Assembly: GCF_001936475.1 (NCBI RefSeq)
Contig: NZ_MSPQ01000008.1
Coordinates: 124,001-188,000, forward strand
Reading direction: 5' to 3'
Origin: Algoriphagus marinus
Lineage (GTDB): Bacteria; Bacteroidota; Bacteroidia; Cytophagales; Cyclobacteriaceae
DNA: 64,000 nt
Shown here in pieces: positions 36,888 through 46,673 of the stretch. The notes beneath the pieces were generated by a model that was not told the DNA's origin, did no database searches, and saw only the letters and a list, made by a program, of their open reading frames with translations. Each line of letters begins with the position of its first letter. Position 1 is the first letter of the stretch. The position numbers and the translations under genes are program-made.

Positions 36888-38072
36888 ATGAGCCCTATGA
36901 AAAAATCTATCCTCGCCTACTCTTTAACCTTTCTTGCACTCTACTCTTCCTGCTCACCAGAATCTTCGGACCAGAAAGTTGCTGTGCTGATCGATGAATA
37001 CAAATCTGTCTATGCTCCTGACAAGCGGGTTGCACTATGGAATCTAACCTTTGAAAACGATTCTCTCAAAGGAGAAACCGACCAGCTCGAAGCCTACAAT
37101 GAATTACTGGCGGAATTGTCAGCGAAGGAATTTAAGTTTATTGACGCAGTGAATCAACTCCCGGAGAAGCAGCTAGGAGATCAGATCAAGGCACTCGTAA
37201 CAATTTCAGTAGCCAATATTCGAAGTCAACCTAAGCATTCTGCAGAATTAGCTACCCAAGCCTTGATGGGCACTCCACTTAATGTATTAAAAGAAGATGA
37301 TGGCTGGTATCTAGTCCAAACTCCAGATCAGTACCTTTCTTGGGTAGATCGAGCTGGGATTCAGCTGATGTCTGAGCAAGAAATGGAGAACTGGTATCGT
37401 TCTCCCAAATTAGTTTTTACCGATTTAGTGGGATATGTCTGGAAAAGCCCAGATGCCAAGGAAATGATTTCAGACCTTGTAGCTGGTGATATTTTGACCA
37501 TTGAGAATGAAACCATCAGTCATTATTTAGTTTCCCTTCCAGACCAACGTAAAGGTTGGATTGAGAAATCAAAAGCTCAAGATTGGGAAACTTGGACCTC
37601 CTCCCGAAACACAAGTCCTGAGAATTTGATCTCTACGGCAAAACAAATGATGGGATCACCTTACCTCTGGGGAGGAACTTCCATCAAAGGAATGGATTGC
37701 AGCGGTTTTACCAAGACTATATTTTATCTCAATGGTCAGATCATTCCTCGTGATGCTTCACAGCAAATTAATGAAGGTGAATTGATCGATGCAGACAAAA
37801 ATTGGGAGAAGCTGCAGGTTGGAGATCTTCTTTTCTTCGGTGAGAAAGCTACTTCAGATAAAAAAGAAAAAGTCGTCCATGTGGGAATGTGGATTGGAAA
37901 TGGAGAATTTATACATTCCAGAGGTTTGGTTAGAATCTCCAGCTTCGATCCCGAAAATCCTAACTATGACGAATACGAGCTTAACCGATACCTAAGGACC
38001 AAACGAATTGTCAATGTTCCTTCTGAGCATGTCCTTTCAGTTTCAAAATTACTTACAACCAATCAGCCATGA
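36888..38072 (+). CDS. C40 NlpC/P60 peptidase with SH3b domains, lipoprotein
   Basis: A 394-residue lipoprotein (signal and lipobox ALYSSC near residue 22). Two SH3b-like beta domains (about 100-240) precede a C-terminal NlpC/P60 domain: MDCSGFTKTIF (Cys), VVHVGMWIGNG (His) and FIHSRG. The layout resembles YkfC, which hydrolyses gamma-D-glutamyl bonds in peptidoglycan peptides. An ATG at 36897 is an alternative start. The M28 gene starts 4 bp before its stop, so they are coupled. Confidence 0.85.
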   Translation: MSPMKKSILAYSLTFLALYSSCSPESSDQKVAVLIDEYKSVYAPDKRVALWNLTFENDSLKGETDQLEAYNELLAELSAKEFKFIDAVNQLPEKQLGDQIKALVTISVANIRSQPKHSAELATQALMGTPLNVLKEDDGWYLVQTPDQYLSWVDRAGIQLMSEQEMENWYRSPKLVFTDLVGYVWKSPDAKEMISDLVAGDILTIENETISHYLVSLPDQRKGWIEKSKAQDWETWTSSRNTSPENLISTAKQMMGSPYLWGGTSIKGMDCSGFTKTIFYLNGQIIPRDASQQINEGELIDADKNWEKLQVGDLLFFGEKATSDKKEKVVHVGMWIGNGEFIHSRGLVRISSFDPENPNYDEYELNRYLRTKRIVNVPSEHVLSVSKLLTTNQP

Positions 38073-40174
38073 AGATATTAAAACCCTTACTTAGCCTAAG
38101 CCTGCTTACAACCGTAAGCTTTGGACTTGAGGCTCAGCAATTGGATGGTTTTTTACAAAAAAGCCAATCCAAAGAAAAAACAATTGAGCAAGAATATTTG
38201 AATGCAGTCAAATTTGACCGATTCAAAGTGCATCTAAAAGAACTTACCAAAGCTCCACACATCGCAGGAACTCCGGAAAATGAAGCTGTAGCTGCTTACA
38301 TGACTAAGGTGATGAGCGATGCCGGAATGGATGTGAAATCTCATCCTTATGATGTCTATCTCCCAAATGATCCAGGAGAATCATTGCTGCAGATCATTAG
38401 TCCTGAGACGATGACACTTTCGCAGCAGGAAGGTCCAATTGCGGGGGATGAATTCTCTACAGATCCTCGCCTGCATAAAGGATTCAATGCCTTTTCCGGA
38501 TCAGGTGATGTTACTGCCGAAGTGGTCTATGCGAATTATGGCACCAAGGCTGACTTCGAAAAGCTGGCTGAAATGGGTGTAGACTTAAAAGGCAAAGTAG
38601 TGATTGCACGCTATGGAGGTAATTTCAGAGGTTACAAAGCGAAATTCGCTGAAGAATCTGGTGCTGCTGCTTTGATCATTTATACTGACCCGGAAGATTC
38701 AGGTTCTGGGAAAGGCGGAGTCTATCCTGATGGCCCTTTCTTCAACGAAACTACTATACAGCGAGGTTCTTTACTGACTTTAGACTATACAGGCGATCCA
38801 TTGACCCCATTTGAGCCGGCACTTCCAAGAGATGGTGCAAAACAAGCAAAGCGTCTTGATCCATCGGAAGTAGCTTTTCATACCATTCCTGTTTCCCCTA
38901 TTGGATATGGCGCCGCAAAAGAAATCTTAAGCCGAATGAAAGGTTCCGCCGTACCTGAAGCTTGGCAGGGTGGATTGCCTTTTGACTATAAAATAACCGG
39001 AGGATCTGATCTGAAAGTGAGAGTCATGGTAGACCAGAAATCAGACTTTATCCGTGCAAATAATATCATCGGAACATTTGTCGGAAGTAAATATCCTGAT
39101 GAGTGGATTATCCTCGGAAGCCACTACGATGCATGGAGCTTCGGAGCAACTGACCCTAATTCAGGAACTGCGATGATGCTGACTTTAGCCGAGGCAATTG
39201 GTGAATTAGTGAAAAATGGTGAAGCCCCTGCCCGATCTATCATGATTGGACATTGGGATGCCGAAGAGCAAGGAGTGATCGGTTCTACCGAATGGGTAGA
39301 GCAATACCAAAAAGAACTGGGAGCCAAAGCAGTGACTTATATGAACTTTGATGGTGGAGTATCAGGCAGGAATTTCGGTATTTCATCTGCCCCTACCTTG
39401 AAAAATTTGATCATCGAAGCTTCCAAAGAAGTTCAATATCCGGATTCCTCCAAGACTGTTTTTCAGGTATGGGCTGGTAAAAATGAAGAGCCAAGAATCG
39501 GAAACCTTGGAGGTGGATCTGATCATATTGCCTTCTATATGCATGTGGGCGTACCAAGTTTGAGTGGTGGAGTTGGAGGACCAACAGCCTATCATTCCAA
39601 TTATGACAATTTTAATTACTACAGCAAATTTGTAGACCCTAGCTTCAAAATGGGCGGAACAGTGGCTCAGGTGATTGGTATTCTTACCCTTCGACTTGCT
39701 AATGCGGAAGTGATTCCTTACGATGTTTCCCGCTATGCGCGAGACCTTCGTGGACACTTTGACAATGCGGTTAAAAATGTAAAAACCATTGCTCCTGATT
39801 TCAATTCATTTGATCAGGTCGATGCAGCAATCAAGAAATTGGAAACGAGTTCTTCTGCTTATGAGACAGCATTGAATGGTGCTTTGACTTCAGACAATCT
39901 ATCTTCAAAAACTATCCATAAACTAAACGTAGGTTTACTTGCTTTGGAGAAAAGCTGGATTGATCCAAAAGGAATGTATTATGGCAGTTGGTATCGTTCG
40001 CTTTATGTGAGTAACGATCCATTCTCCGGATATGCTTCATGGATACTACCAGGTATTCAATATGAAGTGGAAATCAAATCTACTGACCGCCTGGAAGAAT
40101 GGGATGCACGCTATGCAAAAGCGATTCTTGACCTGAGCAAGAAGGTGGATAAATTGACTAAAAGGATCAAGTGA
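38069..40174 (+). CDS. M28-family peptidase (glutamate carboxypeptidase II-like)
   Basis: A 701-residue exported metallopeptidase: signal peptide about 1-22 (ends GLEAQ). It has a protease-associated domain insert (about 120-260) and the M28 metal site: ILGSHYDAWSFGATDPNSG (His, Asp), WDAEEQG (Glu-Glu), MNFDGG (Asp) and a late YHSNYDNF (His). The C-terminal helical domain resembles the transferrin-receptor-like dimerisation domain. It removes C-terminal or N-terminal residues from peptides in the periplasm. The 5' end overlaps the C40 peptidase by 4 bp. Confidence 0.87.
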   Translation: MKILKPLLSLSLLTTVSFGLEAQQLDGFLQKSQSKEKTIEQEYLNAVKFDRFKVHLKELTKAPHIAGTPENEAVAAYMTKVMSDAGMDVKSHPYDVYLPNDPGESLLQIISPETMTLSQQEGPIAGDEFSTDPRLHKGFNAFSGSGDVTAEVVYANYGTKADFEKLAEMGVDLKGKVVIARYGGNFRGYKAKFAEESGAAALIIYTDPEDSGSGKGGVYPDGPFFNETTIQRGSLLTLDYTGDPLTPFEPALPRDGAKQAKRLDPSEVAFHTIPVSPIGYGAAKEILSRMKGSAVPEAWQGGLPFDYKITGGSDLKVRVMVDQKSDFIRANNIIGTFVGSKYPDEWIILGSHYDAWSFGATDPNSGTAMMLTLAEAIGELVKNGEAPARSIMIGHWDAEEQGVIGSTEWVEQYQKELGAKAVTYMNFDGGVSGRNFGISSAPTLKNLIIEASKEVQYPDSSKTVFQVWAGKNEEPRIGNLGGGSDHIAFYMHVGVPSLSGGVGGPTAYHSNYDNFNYYSKFVDPSFKMGGTVAQVIGILTLRLANAEVIPYDVSRYARDLRGHFDNAVKNVKTIAPDFNSFDQVDAAIKKLETSSSAYETALNGALTSDNLSSKTIHKLNVGLLALEKSWIDPKGMYYGSWYRSLYVSNDPFSGYASWILPGIQYEVEIKSTDRLEEWDARYAKAILDLSKKVDKLTKRIK

Positions 40175-40222
40175 TTTTCAAGTCAGAAGTTTGAAGTGAG
40201 AAATCTGAAAATTTGAATGAAA

Positions 40223-40249
40223 AAAAGGGCGAAAATTTTTCGCCCTTTT
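40223..40249 (+). terminator. Terminator after M28 peptidase
   Basis: Stem AAAAGGGCGAAAA / TTTTCGCCCTTTT with a minimal T loop, 48 bp after the M28 stop and before the HEPN/MNT pair. Confidence 0.75.
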
Positions 40250-40339
40250 GCATTTAGATTCGAAATATTTTTAAACAATAGAAGTTTTAAATTCCATAGG
40301 CATTATAAGCTTTGATTTGAAAATTTTATAAATTAAATC

Positions 40340-40741
40340 ATGGAAAATCAAGACATACGTTGGAAACAGCGTTTTGATAATTTTAAAAAGGCCTTTGCAC
40401 AATTGGATAAAGCGGTCCTAAAGGGAGACTTTAATGAATTGGAAAGACAAGGATTAATCAAGGCTTTTGAATATTCTTATGAATTGGCCTGGAATACTTT
40501 AAGAGATTTTCTTTTGAGTAAAGGGTATTCTGATATTATCGGATCCAAAGATAGTTTCCGACTTGCTTTTCAGTTGGGATTAATTGAAAATGGTAATCTT
40601 TGGATGGATATGGTCAGGAGTAGAAATCTTACCAGCCATACTTATAATTTGGAAACAGCGGTATCTATTGAAGAAGAAATAGAGAAAAATTACCACAGGA
40701 TGTTCAAGCAATTGATTGAGAGGCTTGATCAAGAACTCTAA
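40340..40741 (+). CDS. HEPN-type partner of a nucleotidyltransferase (HI0074 family)
   Basis: A 133-residue helical protein of the HI0074/nucleotidyltransferase substrate-binding family. The RSRNLTSHTYN segment carries an Rx4-6H-type pattern of HEPN ribonucleases. It is paired with an MNT nucleotidyltransferase 10 bp downstream, the classical HEPN/MNT toxin-antitoxin pair, in which the MNT protein AMPylates or otherwise silences the HEPN RNase. Confidence 0.82.
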   Translation: MENQDIRWKQRFDNFKKAFAQLDKAVLKGDFNELERQGLIKAFEYSYELAWNTLRDFLLSKGYSDIIGSKDSFRLAFQLGLIENGNLWMDMVRSRNLTSHTYNLETAVSIEEEIEKNYHRMFKQLIERLDQEL

Positions 40742-40751
40742 TTCCCCCATC

Positions 40752-41078
40752 ATGTATAAAGAAATTAAAGCCAAAGAAATAGGACTGTCAGAAAGCGATC
40801 TGAATGAGATTAGAGATTTTGCTCGAAAAAATGAAAAAATCAAGCAAGTAGTGTTGTATGGTTCTCGTGCTAAAGGTAATTACAAACCTGGAAGTGATCT
40901 TGATTTGGTTTTAATCGGCGATAAGTTAGAATTGGCAGATCAGCTTTCTTTTTGGGCGGATTTAGATGAAAGTTGGCAGCCTTATTTTTTTGATGTTGCA
41001 ATTCTTCAACATATCAAGAATGATGAATTACTTGACCACATAAACCGAGTAGGTAAAGTGATATATGAGAAACTCTAA
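40752..41078 (+). CDS. MNT-type nucleotidyltransferase
   Basis: A 108-residue minimal nucleotidyltransferase. The motif GSRAKGNYKPGSDLDL (GSx10DxD) is complete, followed by a third acid in YFFDVAIL. I use the ATG at 40752; an earlier ATG at 40716 is within the HEPN gene end. As partner of the 40340 gene it is the probable antitoxin by nucleotide transfer. Located between two terminators. Confidence 0.85.
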   Translation: MYKEIKAKEIGLSESDLNEIRDFARKNEKIKQVVLYGSRAKGNYKPGSDLDLVLIGDKLELADQLSFWADLDESWQPYFFDVAILQHIKNDELLDHINRVGKVIYEKL

Positions 41079-41100
41079 TGACCTATATACTATCAAGGAG

Positions 41101-41143
41101 AATTGAAAAGCCCCGAATTCTTGAAATTCGGGGCTTTTCAATT
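41101..41143. terminator. Bidirectional terminator between convergent genes
   Basis: A 19-bp perfect stem (AATTGAAAAGCCCCGAATT and its complement) with a 5-nt loop. It separates the MNT gene (plus) from the S8 protease gene (minus). Confidence 0.88.
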
Positions 41144-41166
41144 ACTCACATAGGAAAAACAATCTA

Positions 41167-42732
41167 TTAATAAACTCCCAAAGCTGCGGCTGCATTCAGA
41201 TTGCCATAGCCATATTCAGAGCTTTTATTTGGATAGAGTGCTGAGGTGGATCTCATTTGATTCAGCACTTGATCCCTATTCCATCCTGGATTTTTTGACC
41301 AGATTAATGCGGCTATACCTGAAGCGGTAGCAGTTGCCACAGAAGATCCTCCCACAGTAGCAGGAGTATCACTGTATAAAGCAGTAGTCAAAGGCTTATT
41401 TTCAGTACCAGATCGCTCCATTACTACCGTAAACTCTACCTGAGAACCGGAATGACAAGTGCTGCATCGTTGATATCCATTTCCTTCTTTCACTCCAGTG
41501 ACTGCAACTGTTTCAGACATGGTAGCGGGAAAAATCACCCCAACCCAATTCGTAAAAGTAGTTGAGGTTCCAGCTGCGGCAAAAATGAGCTTGCCACGAT
41601 TATGTGCATAGCGGACGGCATCAGCCACTTTGGAGTTTGAGAATAAATCTCCAATTGACATGCTAATGATTTTTACATCGCTTCTTTTTCCCAAAAGAAC
41701 CAAAGCATCTGCTACTCCATCTTTCTCATTCCCAGCATTAAAAATCACATCGCTTGTCCCTCTGACAGAAATAAGATTGGAATTGTAAGCGACCCCTACA
41801 GCATTTCCCACTGTATTTCTTGGGGAAGCAACAACGCCTGACATCGCTGTGCCGTGACCGCATTGATCATTTGGACCATCTGGACGCTTCCACCACCAAA
41901 ATCCAGTTTGATAAGTACCAAAAGCTTGTACACTTCTACTGGAAGATTCCCCACTGTTGAATTGGGAATTCAGCATAGGTTGATTAGGGGATAATCCAGT
42001 GTCAATTACACCTACTGTAATCCCTGATCCTGTACTTTGACTCCAAGCCTGAGAGATTCCCATTTGATCATAGTTCCAGGAGGCTTTAGCATTTGGAGAA
42101 ACACTTACAAAATCCCCAGCAGGAATTCCAGCATCTGGTTCATTAGAGCAACCCGCATCACTCAGGATTCTTTCATTTTCATTTTGATTCAGCAGGTTGT
42201 AATCAAATTCATAGCTTCTAGGCTCGAAATACCTTAACTCACCCATATTTCGAAGATTTTGTAAAACTTGAATATTGGTCACCTTCATTTCGAGATAAGG
42301 CAAATCCTCATGAATACTCGCTGCTTCATCGCCTGTTCTTGCTTGAGGCGTACCTTTTCTACCCATAGATTCATTGACCACAGAAATAATTTTTGAAGCT
42401 GCATTTTGCCAAGTGGAACTCGAGACATCTTCAATTCCAATTCTTGAATTTGGTTGCTGAATATCTGCCGGTTGATAGCCGATAGTCAGTGTAGAGTCTG
42501 AATACATCAGCGCACTAAATACCAATTCATCAGATTGATTTGCCCAGATGAAATCGCCAGTTTCATTGAGGGATTTCAAGATGAGTTGATCGATCTCGGA
42601 TTGAGGTATCAAGGTGGTTTGAACCTCAGCTTGATTCTGATTCTGAATCACTGGTTGCTCTTCCTGATTACAGGAAAACAATAAAAGGCCGACTAAAAAA
42701 AGGCCTAAAATAAGTTTGGTTTTTTGTAACAT
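41167..42732 (-). CDS. S8 (subtilisin-like) serine protease, lipoprotein
   Basis: A 521-residue exported lipoprotein (signal and lipobox LLFSC at about 17-21). After a roughly 200-residue N-terminal region, the catalytic triad motifs are readable: VGVIDTGLS (Asp), CGHGTAMSGV (His) and GGSSVATATASG (Ser). It is a secreted endopeptidase; the N-terminal part may be a propeptide-like inhibitor/chaperone. The neighbouring WYL-type regulator reads on the same strand 148 bp upstream. Confidence 0.88.
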   Translation of the reverse strand: MLQKTKLILGLFLVGLLLFSCNQEEQPVIQNQNQAEVQTTLIPQSEIDQLILKSLNETGDFIWANQSDELVFSALMYSDSTLTIGYQPADIQQPNSRIGIEDVSSSTWQNAASKIISVVNESMGRKGTPQARTGDEAASIHEDLPYLEMKVTNIQVLQNLRNMGELRYFEPRSYEFDYNLLNQNENERILSDAGCSNEPDAGIPAGDFVSVSPNAKASWNYDQMGISQAWSQSTGSGITVGVIDTGLSPNQPMLNSQFNSGESSSRSVQAFGTYQTGFWWWKRPDGPNDQCGHGTAMSGVVASPRNTVGNAVGVAYNSNLISVRGTSDVIFNAGNEKDGVADALVLLGKRSDVKIISMSIGDLFSNSKVADAVRYAHNRGKLIFAAAGTSTTFTNWVGVIFPATMSETVAVTGVKEGNGYQRCSTCHSGSQVEFTVVMERSGTENKPLTTALYSDTPATVGGSSVATATASGIAALIWSKNPGWNRDQVLNQMRSTSALYPNKSSEYGYGNLNAAAALGVY

Positions 42733-42880
42733 GATTAAAAAGGATTTGATTAAAAATAGATAGATAAAGGAATTTAAAAATTAAAGCTCTGAATACCAAC
42801 ATTTAAAAATAAGTTTCTTCTCTCAAGCTATCGATTTGAGAATCTAAAATGGTAAAGCACAAGAATTACAAAACTTTAAT

Positions 42881-43792
42881 TCAAAAATTCGCCCGAGCCA
42901 ATTGATCATTCAAATAGGACTTCATCTCCTCCCCTTCCTCAACCGTAATTTCACCCGGAAGCCCTAAAATAAATCTTGCCAAACCCGGAAGTTGAGGGAT
43001 TTCTCCATTGAAAAAATAGCTGTTCCTATTCTTGATATACATAAATGGCCGGGCATTGGGATGCTCCTCCATCATCAATTGATAAGCCTTTTTACTAAGC
43101 TTCAATTTGACCAAAAATTTATTCTTTCCGGAAAACCCAAAAAGCTGAGTACCCGGCAACAAATGCTTGGATTCAAAAGACCAAGGGATTTGACTTAAAA
43201 CTACCTCTCCGATTCTCTCGATCTTAAAAACTTTCATGCTCTTACTTTCAATCTCAAATGCATGAATTGCTTCGTAATTGGATGAAAAAGCCACTGGCTC
43301 CACCAGTCGATCACTGGTAGTATCCGAACTCAGGGAATAGTAATCCTTCAACCAAACCTGAACTTTCTCCTGAATCCCCTTTCCGATTTCATCTACCAAC
43401 CTACCAAGATTGGCCTTGAAGAGTTCTTCAGTAACTTTTTTCACTTCAGATCGTACGGCCAACTTCTTCAGAATAGAATCATGAAGCAAATTTCCCTTTC
43501 CCTGACTTTCAATCATACTTCGAAGCCATTGGCTTTCTTCTGCCGAAAATGCCCCATAATTCAGGGTTTGATCCATTCCAGTCTGTTGCTGTATCTTGTA
43601 TTTGCTGTATTCTTTGACTACCTCAAAACCCAAAGCATCCAGCAGTTTGAAATAGCGATAAATCGTCCGCTCATCTGTTTCAAGTAATTCTGCCAATCGA
43701 TGAACCGGCTTACCAATGTTACTTTGAAGTAAATTGATCAGTTTAAAAACCCGTAAAATCTTCTGCTGTTCGATCTGAGATGCCTGCGCCAT
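42881..43792 (-). CDS. WYL-type HTH transcriptional regulator
   Basis: A 303-residue regulator. The N-terminal wHTH (about 10-70) reads KLINLLQSN and LAELLETDERTIYRYFKLLDALG. The C-terminal region contains a WYL-like domain with the LVEPVAFSSNYEAIHAFEIE segment. WYL regulators sense nucleic-acid or nucleotide signals and often act on stress or defence genes, but the target here is not evident. It is divergent from the GT-C gene at 43912. Confidence 0.75.
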   Translation of the reverse strand: MAQASQIEQQKILRVFKLINLLQSNIGKPVHRLAELLETDERTIYRYFKLLDALGFEVVKEYSKYKIQQQTGMDQTLNYGAFSAEESQWLRSMIESQGKGNLLHDSILKKLAVRSEVKKVTEELFKANLGRLVDEIGKGIQEKVQVWLKDYYSLSSDTTSDRLVEPVAFSSNYEAIHAFEIESKSMKVFKIERIGEVVLSQIPWSFESKHLLPGTQLFGFSGKNKFLVKLKLSKKAYQLMMEEHPNARPFMYIKNRNSYFFNGEIPQLPGLARFILGLPGEITVEEGEEMKSYLNDQLARANF

Positions 43793-43911
43793 TACTTTTG
43801 TATTTAGAGTTCCAAATTAAAGAATGAATCCCTGATCCAAAAACTGAATGACAGTTATTGTCATTTTTGATCATCTAGTTCAAAAGAAAATATTTCGGCT
43901 ATTTTTGAGCA

Positions 43912-45498
43912 ATGAGTCAAATTTCCTTAGATATCAAAGCACAAGTCAAGAGATATCAAGTCTCTTTTTACGCTGTGTTTTTTCTAATAAGCTATTGGTG
44001 GGTGGGCTTCGATGGGATCACCTTCAGTGATGATGTCTTTTACATGCTGGCAGGAGAAAGCTTCTGGAATGGGACAATGGTCTTTTCGGATTATCACTTC
44101 AGCACCCGCTGGGGAGCATATATTCCGGCAGGACTGATCGGTTTTCTTTTTGGAAATGATCCCCATACGGTTTCTGCGATTTCCTTGGTTAGTTACATAG
44201 CCACTTATTTTTTACTTCTTAGAATTACTCAGGGCAACTTACAATTGACTTGGATGAGTCTTTGGTTTTGTACGCCGGTGTATTTCCTGCATTTTTTGAC
44301 CAAAGTATATCCTGACAGTTTGCTTGTTTTCTGGACATGTCTTGTTCCTTTTGCAGCTATCTATCGGCATCAGCATCCAATCAAAGCTGGAATCCTTCTG
44401 GTGTTTGCGCTCTTTATGGGTTTTCTTACCAAAGAAACGATCGTTTTCCTAGCTCCTTTCCCCATACTTCTTTTCTACTTTGACCGAAAAGAAGGAAATG
44501 TAAGTTTCAAATTCTACACTTGGATATTACTTACTGGAATCATTCTCGGCATAACTTATTTAAGCTATTTCTGGATGGCATTTGGAGATCCTTTCTATCG
44601 GATCAACTCGCTTCAAGCCGGACACTACATCTCAGCTTATACCTATGCAGACAAAGGTTTCTGGTCAATTTTGGAGCGTTTGACGATTCTTCCCTTTCAA
44701 ACTTTTGTAGAAAGAGCTTATTGGCCGTGGCTTGTTTTTGCATTGCCCGGAATGGCTTTTGGATGGAAAAATAGAAATAGTCCTGCCTTTAGCTTCACTT
44801 TGGCCTTTGCTTCCTTATTTCTTGGATTTTGGTTTATGAGCACAAATCTGAAATTTTACAATCCCATCTACCTCAATCCTCGACACCTGATCATCTTGAT
44901 TCCACTTTTAGCTTATCTGATTGGGTCGGGTTGGGGAGAATGGCAAAGCAATAGAAAATGGCAGTTTCGAATTGCAGGACTTTTGATTTTGGGAGTAGTG
45001 ATCGCCTTACTGATGCAGGATTGGAAAATGGCTGCATTCAATGCTGTTTTGATTCTTCCTGTTTTTCTTCGAAATCAAAAAATCCAATTGATTTCCTTGC
45101 TGCTAATCTTAATTCTTCCTGCGATGTATTCGATCTATTATCAGCAGAATCTTAAGCAGTACGATGGCTTAATTGAAAACTTAAGTAAAGAAACACAAGT
45201 CACTGACTTAAAAGAACCTATATATACTCATAGCTTTCTGGATTTTAGTAAAAAAGTACTAATTCCAAATGATTCAATAGCCCAGGATTTGATAATTCCT
45301 TTATACAAATTCCCTACAGATTCTCGGGATTTTCCTTCAAGATTAAAAGTGCTGATTTACGATTACTACCAACATGCATACCCCGAAGAGCAAGTGGATA
45401 TCGATGCGATCAATCCATGGCTAGCGAAAAACTATGAGCTCGTCGAAGAACGGAAATCAGGAAATATAACGGTGTACGAGTATACGTTGAAGGAATGA
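43912..45498 (+). CDS. GT-C-type membrane glycosyltransferase-like protein
   Basis: A 528-residue integral membrane protein with about 11-12 helices. The acidic pair in the first loop (TFSDDVFYMLAGES) and the conserved LTKVYPDSL and LTKETIVFLAPFPILLF segments fit the PMT/ArnT-like GT-C fold (GT39/GT83) that uses polyprenyl-phosphate sugars. The acceptor is unknown. It is monocistronic, with the following 45.5 kb intergenic repeats downstream. Confidence 0.72.
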   Translation: MSQISLDIKAQVKRYQVSFYAVFFLISYWWVGFDGITFSDDVFYMLAGESFWNGTMVFSDYHFSTRWGAYIPAGLIGFLFGNDPHTVSAISLVSYIATYFLLLRITQGNLQLTWMSLWFCTPVYFLHFLTKVYPDSLLVFWTCLVPFAAIYRHQHPIKAGILLVFALFMGFLTKETIVFLAPFPILLFYFDRKEGNVSFKFYTWILLTGIILGITYLSYFWMAFGDPFYRINSLQAGHYISAYTYADKGFWSILERLTILPFQTFVERAYWPWLVFALPGMAFGWKNRNSPAFSFTLAFASLFLGFWFMSTNLKFYNPIYLNPRHLIILIPLLAYLIGSGWGEWQSNRKWQFRIAGLLILGVVIALLMQDWKMAAFNAVLILPVFLRNQKIQLISLLLILILPAMYSIYYQQNLKQYDGLIENLSKETQVTDLKEPIYTHSFLDFSKKVLIPNDSIAQDLIIPLYKFPTDSRDFPSRLKVLIYDYYQHAYPEEQVDIDAINPWLAKNYELVEERKSGNITVYEYTLKE

Positions 45499-45502
45499 AT
45501 TT

Positions 45503-45594
45503 GAAATCGGCTTCGCGGAAATAGACCTTTGGTGAAATACACTTCGTGAAATACGCCTACGGCGAAATACTGTTTCGAGAAATATGCTTCACGA
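45503..45594 (+). repeat. Tandem array of about 16-bp GAAATA units (left copy)
   Basis: Six units of 14-16 bp, each starting GAAATA and usually carrying a C/TTCG-rich core (for example GAAATACGCCTACGGC). The same array with 12 exact 16-bp units lies at 47784-47975. The block TATCAGTTAA-ATTCCGTCCC follows directly. Confidence 0.8.
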
Positions 45595-45632
45595 TATCAG
45601 TTAATATTCCGTCCCTAGGACACAAAAATATC

Positions 45633-45809
45633 TTCCACTCTCTTATTCTCTATTCTCCCCCACTAACTATCGGGGCTCCTTATCTCCTATTCTCCTATTC
45701 TCTTTTCCCTAATCCCTTTTATCTAATCCCCAAACCCTTTTCCCTAATCCCTATTCTCTATTCTCTTATTCTCCCCCGATAGCTATCGGGGCTCCTATTC
45801 TCCCAATCC
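45633..45809 (+). repeat. Polypyrimidine array of CTATTCTC/CCCTAATC words (left copy)
   Basis: A CT-rich tract of repeated short words (TATTCTC, CCCTAATCC, TTTTCCC) reaching the stop codon of the DUF5777 gene. It includes a perfect palindrome CCCCGATAGCTATCGGGG at 45774-45791 and a degenerate copy near 45656-45674. A matching tract lies at 48014-48182. Confidence 0.75.
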
Positions 45810-46673
45810 CTACCTCCTTCTCCCCATTGCAAAGATCCTATTCACATTGAAACCCAGTCGAAACTCATCTCCAATCGTACCATTTCCCCCAGCCAATAAA
45901 TATTGCTCATTTAGCGCTTGAGAAGTCACGAAATACATTTGGAACACATGTCCTCCTGCCTCGATATCCCAACCTATTCCAAAGTTATTTCGAAGATCTG
46001 TATTCAAATTTGGAATGTATTGAAGGGAAAGTGAGCTACGATCAGTCACTTTAAATTTCCCGCTAAATCCTAATGCCAGATAGAACTGCTCCGTGCCTTC
46101 AATCTGATAGACAGGTCTTGGATCAGTAAAATAGGCCATCATTGGTGTGAGTTGAATACTGATCTTCGGAGAAAACTTTCGAGCCAACATTACCTGACCA
46201 AAGTAACTCGTCCGCTCTCCGAAAGTCGGAGCGGCTTCAGGAAGGAAATCATAATTGGAAGTATTTACCCCGGCTCCACCTGCCAAACTCAAAGAGAAAG
46301 GTTTGCTTCCATTTTGGGTTTGCTGAAAGATATGATATCGGCCAAAGACATTATAAACCTTGTCTCTACTGCTTCTAGAAGCGGCAAGGGATAATTTATC
46401 ACTCAAGGCAAACTCAAAACTGAATTGAATATTTGCGCCATTGTCCAAACCGAATAGATTCTCAATTCCTCCATCCAAGGTCCCGAAGGTGTGCATAATG
46501 GCAAAATGCATAGACTTTTTATCCAAGGGCTCTACGGTCAATAAATTAATGTGCCTTGGTGCATGGAAGATCAACTCCACAGGTTGATTTTCATTCACAA
46601 GCTTTCGCTCTAACTGTGCAGAAAGAGTTAAAGGAAGTAAAGCAAGTATAAAAAAGAGTAAAAATCGATTCAT
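45810..46673 (-). CDS. DUF5777 beta-barrel protein (module 2)
   Basis: A 287-residue exported beta-barrel protein: signal peptide to about residue 19 (ends LSAQ). It shares with the 19120 paralogue the HFAIMHTFGTLDGG and LFGLDNGANIQFSFEFAL pattern and SRSSRDKVYNVFGRY. The GHVFQMYFVTSQ segment also matches. It overlaps the YceI stop by one base (TAATG), ending a three-gene operon of Rieske, YceI and DUF5777. Confidence 0.8.
   Translation of the reverse strand: MNRFLLFFILALLPLTLSAQLERKLVNENQPVELIFHAPRHINLLTVEPLDKKSMHFAIMHTFGTLDGGIENLFGLDNGANIQFSFEFALSDKLSLAASRSSRDKVYNVFGRYHIFQQTQNGSKPFSLSLAGGAGVNTSNYDFLPEAAPTFGERTSYFGQVMLARKFSPKISIQLTPMMAYFTDPRPVYQIEGTEQFYLALGFSGKFKVTDRSSLSLQYIPNLNTDLRNNFGIGWDIEAGGHVFQMYFVTSQALNEQYLLAGGNGTIGDEFRLGFNVNRIFAMGRRR

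Noticed and set aside
40716..40751. Upstream ATG for the MNT gene
   Set aside because: It lies within the end of the HEPN gene and adds residues with no family similarity.
45546..45782. Plus-strand open frame in the CT-rich intergenic tract
   Set aside because: It consists of translated low-complexity repeat words (IPILYSLI-like) and has no independent coding signal.
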